From Bacteroidota bacterium (GTDB lineage Bacteria; Bacteroidota; Bacteroidia; Chitinophagales; LD1): a stretch of DNA of 5,283 nucleotides. The stretch covers positions 1 to 5,283 of the forward strand of contig JAFDYM010000280.1 of the NCBI GenBank assembly GCA_018267435.1, written 5' to 3'. Each line of letters begins with the position of its first letter. The first letter of the stretch is position 1. The notes beneath the pieces were generated by a model. It did not search any database. It was given only the letters and a program-made list of their open reading frames with translations, and had not been told where the DNA came from. Below, piece by piece: positions 1 to 5,283 of the stretch. Made by a program: the position numbers and the translations under genes.

Positions 1-641
1 AAAGCATACGTTGGCAAATAGCGCAGTGGTTCGAGCTGAGGTGGTGGCAAAACTACCTAGGCAAGAAAAACAAGCAGGAGTACCTTGCTTGGAAGAAGAA
101 CTATTGGCTAAATGTATTGGCGCAAGTAAGCGATGTAGTAAACATAAAGCCAACCGATACCATTGCTGACCTTGGCTGCGGTCCTGCAGGTATGTTTATA
201 GCATTGCCTAACAAATTTACAGCAGTTGACCCATTGCTGAATGAATACAAAGAGAAGTTGGCATTCTTCGATACGGCAGATTACCCCAATACTACATTCA
301 TCGCATCTCCACTAGAAGAGTATAGTGCAACCCCGCATGATATAGTTAGCTGTATGAACTGCATCAACCATGTGCATGATATTGAAAAGGCTTTTGACGT
401 AGTAGTGCAGAGCATGAAGCCCGATGGCACCTTGCTGCTATCGATAGATGCGCACAACCACAGTTTCTTTAAGCACTTGTTCAGCGCCATACCCGGCGAT
501 ATACTGCATCCCCATCAATACAACCTTGCTGAGTATGAGGCTTTCTTAAAGCAGCGTGGCTTAGAAATAGTTAAACGTGTTGAGTTGAAGCACGAGTTTA
601 TTTTTAATCATTATATTGTAGCAGCCCGCTATAGTATGTAA
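1..641 (+). CDS. Class I SAM-dependent methyltransferase, 5'-truncated by the window edge
   Basis: This is a probable S-adenosylmethionine-dependent methyltransferase of the Rossmann-fold (Methyltransf_11/25-like) type; its substrate cannot be read from the sequence. The frame is open from base 3 to the TAA at 639-641, giving 212 visible residues with no ATG in the first 38 codons, so the true start lies outside the window. The TTG at 117 is an internal leucine codon, not a start. The visible N-terminus is rich in Trp, Lys and Gln (WFELRWWQNYLGKK), which suggests a helical cap. Motif I is DLGCGPAG (visible residues 56-63, SAM-binding loop). The acidic position after strand 2 is VDP (75-77), a post-motif region DIVSCMNCINHVHD lies at about 113-126, and KPDGTLLL (139-146) matches the usual strand-5 segment. 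No signal peptide or membrane span is visible, so it should be cytoplasmic. No terminator was found before the next gene 65 bp downstream, so co-transcription is possible. The family assignment is firm and the specific function is unknown. Confidence 0.9.
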   Translation, partial: SIRWQIAQWFELRWWQNYLGKKNKQEYLAWKKNYWLNVLAQVSDVVNIKPTDTIADLGCGPAGMFIALPNKFTAVDPLLNEYKEKLAFFDTADYPNTTFIASPLEEYSATPHDIVSCMNCINHVHDIEKAFDVVVQSMKPDGTLLLSIDAHNHSFFKHLFSAIPGDILHPHQYNLAEYEAFLKQRGLEIVKRVELKHEFIFNHYIVAARYSM

Positions 642-706
642 TAACCTAAAAACCAGCATGTGCTATGGTGTGCATTTATTACGTATTGTATAGTTAACCC
701 CTAATA

Positions 707-2410
707 ATGTTCGGCACACGGTTCTCATTTCTGGCTTTGTTCTGTATAGGTATGGCAATGCATACGTACGCCCAGTACGAAGGCTTATTGCATAAAGGAT
801 ATGAAGGCCGTAGGCAGCAGATGTTTGGCTATTACCTTAATGAATTGAAATGGGATGCCGATTCGTTGAAGGCGCTTAAGCTTATTGCCGATGTACATGA
901 AATAGCCGTACGCAATGGAGATAAGGACTTGGATGCAGAATCGGCATTGATGTTGATCAACTTTCAGTGCGACCGTAAGATGCTAAGTGAGAAGATATTG
1001 CGTGCACGCATCGACTCGTTTATAGATGTAGCTAAGCAGCGTAATATAAAATGGCTTGAAGCCCGCATGGAAAGCCTTGGCGGCATTTCGGCATTTCGCA
1101 AATGGAATAACTATGAGTTGGCTTTTAGGTACTTTACTCAGTTACACCAAATATTGCCCGACTTAACACTAGATGAGTTTCCTGAAAAGCAGATTTGCTA
1201 CTACCAAATGGGTATATCCTATTATAACTTCAATGATTGGGATAACGCCATTAAGTACATGAAAGAGGGAGTGCCCCTTACCCCTAAATTTAAAAACACG
1301 GGCCACCTGCGCTTAATACTTAATACTATAGGCTTAAGTTACCAAACTAAGGGCGAGCTGGATTCAGCAGAACTTTATTTCAAGCAAGCCCTTAATGCTA
1401 AAATAGGGGAAGATATAGATAAGCAATGGGAAGGCATAATAAAAGGCAACTTGGGGTATAACGAGTTTCTTAGGCACAATTATGAAAAAGCAAAACCATT
1501 GATACAAGCAGATATTGATGATGCTATATACTTTGAGGATTGGGGCTTGGCGGCTGGTGCATTAACCAACATGGCAGCTATATACTTAAACGAGAATGAG
1601 CTTGCCAAGGCACAAGCGCACCTAGATACGGCACGCAGTTACATTACGCTAAGCGGTCAATACAAGCGCTTAGCAAAGCTGTTTCCGCTAATGAGCAAGT
1701 TGTACTTGGCCAAAGGCGATTATAAATTAGCATCTGTTTATTTCGACTCAACTATTATAGTAAAAGATAGCCTAGCACGCCAAATGAATGTACTACAGAT
1801 ATTGCGGGGTAGGCAGCGCGCCGAAATGGAGGCTAAAGTAGATTTGGAGAATGAGCGCGCTATGAAAACCATGCAACGCAACTTTCTGTTAGGCTTTATA
1901 GTATTGCTATTTCCTTTTGCCCTCTACATCTATTTTCAGCAGCGGCGTAAGTTTTTACAACAGCAGAAAATTAAAGACCTTCAGCTTGAAAAGAAACATA
2001 CCGAGCTTGAATTTGCCACGCAGCAGCTGGATAATTACGCTAGCCGAATAGTAGAAAAGGAAAGGATAGTAAAAGAGCTTGAGGATAAGCTAGACCATGC
2101 CGACCATTCGGACTTTTTGGTTCAGCTACAGCAAAGCACCATACTTACCGATGAGGAGTGGGTTAAGTTCAGGCAACTGTTCGAGCAGGTGCATGCGGGC
2201 TTTTTAAATAGGCTACAAGAAAAGCTGCCAGGCCTATCGCCTGCCGAAAAAAGGTTCATGGTATTGGCAAAATTGAAGTTCAGCAACCGCGAAATGGCCG
2301 CCGCTTTGGGGGTATCGGCCCAGTCTATCCGCGTAACCCGCCACAGACTTTTAAAGAAAATAAACCTGCCTGAAGACAGTTCGCTTGACGAACTGGTAGG
2401 CATGATATAA
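707..2410 (+). CDS. Membrane-anchored TPR regulator with C-terminal LuxR-like HTH
   Basis: This is a predicted one-component transcriptional regulator spanning the inner membrane. The ATG at 707 is the first start after an in-frame TAA (695-697) and opens directly into a Sec signal peptide (residues 1-23, n-region Arg5, cleavage probably after AYAQ). TPR-like helical pairs run from about 120 to 356; the clearest units are 163-193, 205-232, 246-273, 283-313 and 326-356. A single hydrophobic span (393-410) is followed by basic QQRRK, placing the TPRs in the periplasm and the rest in the cytoplasm. A charged coiled coil follows (about 415-465), then a linker (470-508) and a LuxR/GerE-like HTH at about 509-552. 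Its features are LSPAEKR, SNREMAAALGVS and a recognition helix with RVTRHRLLKK. Many Bacteroidetes proteins have this architecture. The TPRs probably sense a protein or peptide signal and the coiled coil probably mediates dimerisation. No receiver or kinase domain is present. The target genes are unknown; the regulated-looking promoter at 2562 is one candidate. Confidence 0.88.
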   Translation: MFGTRFSFLALFCIGMAMHTYAQYEGLLHKGYEGRRQQMFGYYLNELKWDADSLKALKLIADVHEIAVRNGDKDLDAESALMLINFQCDRKMLSEKILRARIDSFIDVAKQRNIKWLEARMESLGGISAFRKWNNYELAFRYFTQLHQILPDLTLDEFPEKQICYYQMGISYYNFNDWDNAIKYMKEGVPLTPKFKNTGHLRLILNTIGLSYQTKGELDSAELYFKQALNAKIGEDIDKQWEGIIKGNLGYNEFLRHNYEKAKPLIQADIDDAIYFEDWGLAAGALTNMAAIYLNENELAKAQAHLDTARSYITLSGQYKRLAKLFPLMSKLYLAKGDYKLASVYFDSTIIVKDSLARQMNVLQILRGRQRAEMEAKVDLENERAMKTMQRNFLLGFIVLLFPFALYIYFQQRRKFLQQQKIKDLQLEKKHTELEFATQQLDNYASRIVEKERIVKELEDKLDHADHSDFLVQLQQSTILTDEEWVKFRQLFEQVHAGFLNRLQEKLPGLSPAEKRFMVLAKLKFSNREMAAALGVSAQSIRVTRHRLLKKINLPEDSSLDELVGMI

Positions 2411-2502
2411 CTTACTCCCCCCTCTTTCTATTTCTTTTTACACAAACGAACTTTTTACCGTTTTAGATGTTTTAGTGTAAGAAATGCTGCAAAAGCATAT
2501 TG

Positions 2503-2553
2503 TGTAACGCTTTTGTAACGCCCTTTACCCCACTTAGTAATGATAATGTAACG
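2503..2553 (+). promoter_or_regulatory. Phased TGTAACG direct repeats, probable activator binding array
   Basis: TGTAACGC occurs at 2503-2510 and 2514-2521, and TGTAACG at 2547-2553. The start-to-start distances are 11 and 33 bp, all multiples of 11. A degenerate copy, AGTAATG (5 of 7 matches), sits at 2536-2542, also in phase. The array ends 8 bp before the -33 TTG of the promoter at 2562. Heptamers with 4-bp spacers in tandem are the layout known from OmpR/PhoB-type response-regulator sites such as the pho box, although the heptamer itself is different. Seen: the repeats and their phase. Inferred: that they bind an activator lying on one face of the helix. The binding protein is unknown; the HTH regulator upstream is LuxR-like rather than OmpR-like. 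Confidence 0.5.
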
Positions 2554-2561
2554 TCAATTAC

Positions 2562-2593
2562 TTGACTTAGGACCTTCTATGTGACCATATTTG
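2562..2593 (+). promoter_or_regulatory. Bacteroidetes-type sigma-A promoter for the 36-residue gene
   Basis: A TTG at 2562-2564 (-33 element) is separated by 21 bp from CATATTTG at 2586-2593. The latter matches the Bacteroidetes -7 consensus TAnnTTTG at all but the first base, and the following CA is also common in such promoters. Transcription should start near 2600, leaving a short leader of about 16 bases with a run of nine A residues before the ATG at 2616. Confidence 0.6.
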
Positions 2594-2615
2594 CATTATC
2601 AAAAAAAAATCCGGT

Positions 2616-2726
2616 ATGGACTTTTTTAGGAAGGCTTTGCCGCTGCTAATCATCATTACTGCCTTTGCCTTGGCGGCAACAGTGGTTTGGTATTGGTTCG
2701 AATTCGAGATTAAAAAGCTGTCATAA
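2616..2726 (+). CDS. 36-residue single-span membrane protein, function unknown
   Basis: The ATG at 2616 opens a 36-codon frame ending in TAA at 2724-2726. The predicted peptide has a short N-terminus with Arg5 and Lys6, one hydrophobic helix at about residues 8-28 (PLLIIITAFALAATVVW), an aromatic belt (WYWFEF at 28-33) and a charged tail (EIKKLS). The positive-inside rule places the N-terminus in the cytoplasm and the tail outside, although lysines at both ends make this uncertain. Support that it is a real gene comes from context: a good promoter with about 16 bases of leader, an A-rich stretch before the ATG as is usual in Bacteroidetes, and a hairpin with a T run starting 6 bp after the stop. 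It resembles in size the small accessory subunits of membrane complexes or stress-induced single-span peptides, but no family was recognised. The hydrophobic helix is not a convincing cleavable signal peptide, because too little follows it. Confidence 0.6.
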   Translation: MDFFRKALPLLIIITAFALAATVVWYWFEFEIKKLS

Positions 2727-2732
2727 ACTTTT

Positions 2733-2795
2733 TGCGCCGCAATCTTTTTTTGGAATAGTGCCCAAGTTCCACTAAAAGGTGCGGCGCATTTTTAT
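2733..2795 (+). terminator. Hairpin with T run after the 36-residue gene
   Basis: TGCGCCGCA (2733-2741) pairs perfectly with TGCGGCGCA (2780-2788), and TTTTTATT follows on the plus strand. The loop is unusually long (38 nt) and can itself fold in two mutually exclusive ways: TGGAA 2751-2755 with TTCCA 2767-2771, or TAGTG 2756-2760 with CACTA 2770-2774. It lies between convergent genes. On the minus strand the stem is followed by A residues, so it should work mainly for plus-strand transcripts. Confidence 0.55.
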
Positions 2796-3577
2796 TCCCA
2801 AACCATCTTTGTTTTTATCACCTCGCGGGTATCGCGGCTTATGCCCCACAGCACATCCTTTTCAAAAGTATCCCATGCTATGGCTTGGCCGTTTATGCTA
2901 GTGGCTATGGTTTTAGTTAAAACCAATTCGGCACCTTGCTGCGGAAGCTCCAACAAATAAAGCTCCTTATTGTGGTGCGGCGAGCAAAGTATCTTCCCCT
3001 CTTTCGTTATTACCCCGCCCGATAGGCTGAATGGTTCAATCTTTTTTATTAGCTCCTGCGGCAGTACCCAGGCTTCCTGTTTCTGCCAATGCTTGTTGAA
3101 CTTTACCAGTTGCGACCAGCTTACATCTTTGCCGGGCTCCATTTTACCTGGTGTGCCATAGTGCGCAAACATTACGTAATAGCTGCCTTTGAACTTTTCT
3201 ATCCATGTGCACGAGCCATACTCTATACCAAAACTATGGGTGGCTATATGCTTCATGGTTTTAATGTTCCATACTTCCATGCTGCTCCACATAGGTAGGG
3301 CGGGGTAGTTGCTGTGTGCACAGTATAGCTTGTTGCCGCGCAGTATGCCGCTATTAAGGTGTATCAATTTATTGCTGTAGAAAGATGAAACTTCTTTGCC
3401 TGTCTTCTTGTCATACTTCACTATACTATCGTTGCTGAATACGATGAAATACTTCTTGTTCGCTACTACCCCTTGCTTGGCCTGTGGTGCAGGGTAGCGC
3501 TTTAGTTCTATATTCTGCTGGCTGAAAGAAGTATAGCTAAGTAGTACAACAATAGTAAGTAGCAGTATGTTTTTCAT
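2792..3577 (-). CDS. Secreted beta-propeller-like protein of unknown function
   Basis: This is a 261-residue protein with a clear Sec signal peptide (residues 1-20, Lys2, hydrophobic core ILLLTIVVLLSY, cleavage near SFSQ), so it is exported to the periplasm or beyond. It has no T9SS sorting domain and no lipobox cysteine. The mature part is rich in short beta-strand units ending in turns: KYFIVFSNDSIVKYDKKTGK at 42-61, NKLYCAH at 82-88, MEVWNIKTMKHIATHSF at 100-116, SYYVMFAHYG at 132-141, GGVITKEGKILCSPHHNKELYLLELP at 187-212, and GQAIAWD followed by LWGISR at 230-248. This pattern suggests a small beta-propeller or TolB-like fold. The Ser-Gly-Gly, Pro-His-His and GQAIAWD segments look conserved-family-like and could line a functional surface, but no catalytic motif is recognised. 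The ATG start has no good Shine-Dalgarno site. A terminator of the preceding minus-strand gene ends only 13 bp upstream, leaving little room for an ordinary promoter. No terminator of its own is seen beyond the stop. Confidence 0.8.
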   Translation of the reverse strand: MKNILLLTIVVLLSYTSFSQQNIELKRYPAPQAKQGVVANKKYFIVFSNDSIVKYDKKTGKEVSSFYSNKLIHLNSGILRGNKLYCAHSNYPALPMWSSMEVWNIKTMKHIATHSFGIEYGSCTWIEKFKGSYYVMFAHYGTPGKMEPGKDVSWSQLVKFNKHWQKQEAWVLPQELIKKIEPFSLSGGVITKEGKILCSPHHNKELYLLELPQQGAELVLTKTIATSINGQAIAWDTFEKDVLWGISRDTREVIKTKMVWE

Positions 3578-3590
3578 ACCGTAAAAGAAA

Positions 3591-3619
3591 TAAAAAAGGA
3601 AGCCTTATGCGGGCTTCCT
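3591..3619 (-). terminator. Intrinsic terminator of the four-span membrane protein gene
   Basis: Read on the minus strand, AGGAAGCC pairs with GGCTTCCT (8 bp; plus-strand arms 3597-3604 and 3612-3619) around a 7-nt loop. The second arm is followed at once by a run of six to seven T residues (complement of 3591-3597). It lies 26 bp after the stop of the 3646-4062 gene and 13 bp before the start codon of the 2792-3577 gene. Confidence 0.85.
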
Positions 3620-3622
3620 GTT

Positions 3623-3634
3623 ATTGTTTACAAT
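3623..3634. promoter_or_regulatory. Short perfect palindrome between the two minus-strand genes
   Basis: ATTGT TT ACAAT is a 12-bp palindrome with a 2-bp centre, located between the stop codon of the membrane protein gene and its terminator. It could be an operator for the next gene or chance in AT-rich DNA. It is recorded because this spacer is the only non-coding space upstream of the secreted protein gene. Confidence 0.2.
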
Positions 3635-3645
3635 TGCTTAATAGT

Positions 3646-4062
3646 TTAAGCCTTGCCTGCGCCACCTAGCCTAGCACCTAAGTATGCCATAGGTATATAG
3701 GCCAAAGCCAAGTCGGCCATCATAAACCAAATAGGTGCGGGTATCATAAAGCAAGCGGCAATGCCCCCTATTAAAAAGAAAACACCTATACCCAATGCTA
3801 TGCGCAACTTGTTGCTGGCTGCCAATAGCGTGGCTACCAATGCCCCTACCAATGTACCAAGTGCGTGCGCCAAAAATGGCATTAAAAAATGTATAGGTTG
3901 CATTAAAGGTATAGCGGCTTTGATGCCTTTTGGCGTTGTCATGTCAGTACCTGCTGGTGGTGGTATTACTTTGCCACTTATACCTACTATAGCCGAGTTT
4001 ACCAGGCCACCTATCAATATACCTGCTATAACGGCTAATACGTTTTTTAATCTCGGGTTCAT
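3646..4062 (-). CDS. Small four-span integral membrane protein, function unknown
   Basis: This is a 138-residue hydrophobic protein. The ATG at 4062 is preferred to the TTG at 4113: the latter would start inside the T run of the preceding gene's terminator and add a 17-residue tail, while MNPRLKN gives a normal basic N-terminus. Predicted membrane spans are about 7-29, 57-81, 87-106 and 110-131. The loop between spans 1 and 2 holds a Pro-rich segment (VIPPPAGTD, 32-40). Notable polar or Gly-rich intramembrane positions are His58, His66 in FLAHALGTLVGAL, and Gly-Gly at 99-100. MIPAPIWF (106-113) and AYIPMAYLGARLGG (121-134) look like family signatures. Proteins of this size and pattern occur as conserved hypotheticals in Bacteroidetes, but no named function was recognised. 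The two histidines in the second span could bind metal or carry protons; this is speculation. A strong terminator follows 26 bp after the TAA. The open frame on the opposite strand here is a shadow of the hydrophobic codons. Confidence 0.75.
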   Translation of the reverse strand: MNPRLKNVLAVIAGILIGGLVNSAIVGISGKVIPPPAGTDMTTPKGIKAAIPLMQPIHFLMPFLAHALGTLVGALVATLLAASNKLRIALGIGVFFLIGGIAACFMIPAPIWFMMADLALAYIPMAYLGARLGGAGKA

Positions 4063-4111
4063 ACGCACGGGTTTTGTCCAACAGAAAAATAAGCAAAACA
4101 TTATCGCTATC

Positions 4112-4144
4112 AAAAAAAGAAAGGGAAGCCCTCGCAGGCTCCCC
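4112..4144 (-). terminator. Intrinsic terminator of the T9SS cargo gene
   Basis: Read on the minus strand, GGGGAGCC pairs with GGCTTCCC (8 bp including one G-U; plus-strand arms 4123-4130 and 4137-4144) around a 6-nt loop. It is followed by TTTC and then seven T residues. It lies about 30 bp after the TAG of the 4174-5283 gene and about 50 bp before the ATG of the next minus-strand gene. Confidence 0.85.
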
Positions 4145-4173
4145 CTTCTATAATAACAAAAAGCGCTCTTACA

Positions 4174-5283
4174 CTATTGGGCTATCAGCTTGCCTTTGGC
4201 TACAGGGCGGCCTTGGCTGCTTATTTCAAAAACGTAAGTGCCGTTTGTCAAGTCGGCTTTCTGTACAGTAAAGCCGTTAGTGTTGTTTGCGTTTTGTGTG
4301 CTTATCAATTTGCCGCTTAGGTCGTACACATTTAGTTGTAGGCTATTGAATGTTTCGCCTTGCACTTCTATGCGTGTGCTGTTTATGAAAGGATTAGGAT
4401 AAGCATTGATAGTTATTGCTTTCTCGGCATATACATTCTCTATGCCAGTTACAAGCACCTTGCCTATGCGTACAGTAGCCGTGTTGGTTACTACAGGTGG
4501 ATTAAAGTCGAAGAATATATTCACCTTGTTATTGATTACAGTACCAGTGCTATTGCCAGGCTTTTGCTTTATACGGAACTTAACAAAGCCGTTACTGCCT
4601 GCGTAGTTAGCACCGCTATCGGGCAGGTTTATGTTTACGAAAGTGAACTGCAACACATTGTTGCCAAGTAGCTCAACTATATATGGGTGGCTGCTGGCGC
4701 CTGCTACTAGTGTAGCTGGGTTCAGGTAGCTTTCCAAGGTATCGGTTATGCGTATTTGGTAGGCAGTATCGTTACCCGTATTTTGAAAGTACAAGGTGTA
4801 TTCCAAATCTACCGTACTATCTACCAAGTGGTCAGGCCCTGCACCTGTTGGCGTTACTATTTTCTCGTTAGGGTCGTAGCTGTTGCGTATTACACCGCAA
4901 GCTTGGTAGGTATAGCCATAATAACCATTGATAGGATACTGTAGGTAGTAGCCCAAGCTTATACCACCGCTTTGGTTAGTACCTGCGCCCTCTATGGCCG
5001 CAGTAGCAAACGCTGAGTAAGGGTTAAAGTCGGTCTGCCTTATAGTAGCGCGCCATGTGCTGCCATTGGCTGGCACTCGTATTACATATTCTGAACCTGC
5101 TGGCAATGTTATTGGCGTGTTCATCAGTATAACGTTGTCCTCTATTACTATCAAACCTTCAGGGTTAAGCATGTCGCCATTGCCTATGTTCTTCAATGTA
5201 AAGCTTACCGTATCAGCACTTGTTTGCTGTACCATCATTTGCAGGTTACTTTCATCCCAACCTTGCGGCACTATCACAACTGT
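4174..5283 (-). CDS. C-terminal part of a T9SS-secreted surface protein (DUF7619-like domain, type A sorting domain)
   Basis: This is the last 369 residues of a large secreted protein. The frame is open through the window edge, and the GTG at 5277 is an internal valine. Numbered from the edge, residues 1-130 form beta-rich, Gly/Asn-rich sequence of CARDB/Ig-like character (VSFTLKNIGNGDM, PAGSEYVIRVPANGS). A DUF11/DUF7619-like module spans about 133-273, with the hallmarks NSYDPNEK (134-141), YTLYFQNTGNDTAY (162-175), an ITDTL segment, NINLPDSG, and FFDFNPPVVTNTA (257-269). The T9SS type A sorting domain occupies about 290-369: YPNPF (295-299), VYDLSGKLI (319-327), LTNGTYVFEI (345-354) and KGKLIAQ at the end. 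This tail directs export across the outer membrane by the Por machinery, followed by removal of the signal and possibly surface attachment. The upstream part, which would show the enzymatic or adhesive role, is missing. An intrinsic terminator follows about 30 bp after the stop. The family is very certain; the biological role is not. Confidence 0.92.
   Translation of the reverse strand, partial: TVVIVPQGWDESNLQMMVQQTSADTVSFTLKNIGNGDMLNPEGLIVIEDNVILMNTPITLPAGSEYVIRVPANGSTWRATIRQTDFNPYSAFATAAIEGAGTNQSGGISLGYYLQYPINGYYGYTYQACGVIRNSYDPNEKIVTPTGAGPDHLVDSTVDLEYTLYFQNTGNDTAYQIRITDTLESYLNPATLVAGASSHPYIVELLGNNVLQFTFVNINLPDSGANYAGSNGFVKFRIKQKPGNSTGTVINNKVNIFFDFNPPVVTNTATVRIGKVLVTGIENVYAEKAITINAYPNPFINSTRIEVQGETFNSLQLNVYDLSGKLISTQNANNTNGFTVQKADLTNGTYVFEISSQGRPVAKGKLIAQ

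Larger units (their letters stand above)
2411..2791. other. 381-bp region with regulatory sites and one very short gene
   Basis: No long gene lies between the HTH regulator and the converging minus-strand gene. The first 90 bases are pyrimidine-rich and then AT-rich. They hold a weak nested inverted repeat (TTACAC 2438-2443 with GTGTAA 2475-2480, AAACG 2444-2448 with CGTTT 2459-2463) and a small hairpin ATGCT/AGCAT (2484-2498). Neither is followed by a T run, so no convincing terminator was found for the regulator gene. The rest contains phased TGTAACG repeats, a Bacteroidetes-type promoter, a 36-codon gene and a terminator-like hairpin, each listed separately. Confidence 0.7.

Noticed and set aside
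642..706. Promoter for the TPR-HTH gene in the 65-bp spacer
   Set aside because: No TAnnTTTG-like -7 element with a correctly spaced TTG was found. The gene may be read from upstream, so no promoter is claimed.
2122..2403. 93-codon minus-strand frame opposite the HTH domain
   Set aside because: It is a shadow of the conserved HTH-coding sequence and has no promoter or recognisable protein features.
2438..2480. Nested inverted repeat as a terminator for the TPR-HTH gene
   Set aside because: The arms are short (6 and 5 bp) and unevenly spaced, and no T run follows on the plus strand. The structure is weak in AT-rich DNA.
3591..4144. The two minus-strand terminators as a dispersed repeat element
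   Set aside because: They share only the GGAAGCC/GGCT core of the stem. Loops and flanks differ, and this core is what similar GC-rich terminators would share by convergence.
3761..4153. 130-codon open frame on the plus strand
   Set aside because: It lies antisense to the four-span membrane protein and runs through a minus-strand terminator. Its Pro/Ile-rich composition is what the complement of hydrophobic codons gives, and the minus-strand protein is far more convincing.
4360..4671. 103-codon plus-strand frame inside the T9SS cargo gene
   Set aside because: It is fully covered by the minus-strand gene, whose DUF7619-like and sorting-domain motifs are unmistakable. The plus frame shows no motif.
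4174..5283. Possible defence or mobile-element cargo in the right half
   Set aside because: No nuclease, recombinase, transposase, toxin or reverse transcriptase motif is present. The protein is an ordinary T9SS surface protein tail.

Overview
The window most likely comes from a Bacteroidota (Bacteroidetes) chromosome. The evidence is a large secreted protein ending in a type IX secretion (T9SS) type A sorting domain, a TPR / transmembrane / coiled-coil / LuxR-like HTH regulator of a kind common in this phylum, a Bacteroidetes-type promoter (TTG, 21 bp, near-TAnnTTTG), A-rich rather than Shine-Dalgarno-like leaders, and Sec signal peptides ending in Ala-Gln or Ser-Gln. It looks like free-living, moderate-GC Chitinophagales/Sphingobacteriia-like DNA, but the order is an inference. 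No rRNA, tRNA, CRISPR, insertion sequence or phage gene was seen.

Left part, plus strand (1-2726): a 5'-truncated class I SAM-dependent methyltransferase (1-641). It is followed after 65 bp by a 567-residue membrane-anchored regulator with periplasmic TPRs and a cytoplasmic HTH (707-2410). Then comes a 381-bp region without a long gene (2411-2791). This region is not empty: it holds phased TGTAACG repeats at 11-bp steps (2503-2553), a good promoter (2562-2593), a 36-residue single-span membrane protein gene missed by length cut-offs (2616-2726), and a hairpin followed by T residues (2733-2795).

Right part, minus strand (5283-2792): three genes, each likely a separate unit. In order of transcription they are the C-terminal 369 residues of a T9SS cargo protein (5283-4174), a small four-span membrane protein of unknown function (4062-3646), and a secreted beta-propeller-like protein of unknown function (3577-2792). 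Strong intrinsic terminators follow the first two. The second of these lies only 13 bp before the start codon of the last gene. The plus and minus units converge at about 2790.

The genes do not form an obvious pathway or defence system. The least ordinary part is the 2411-2791 interval, where an apparently regulated promoter drives a very short membrane peptide directly downstream of a membrane-bound transcription factor gene. A regulatory link between the two is possible but unproven.
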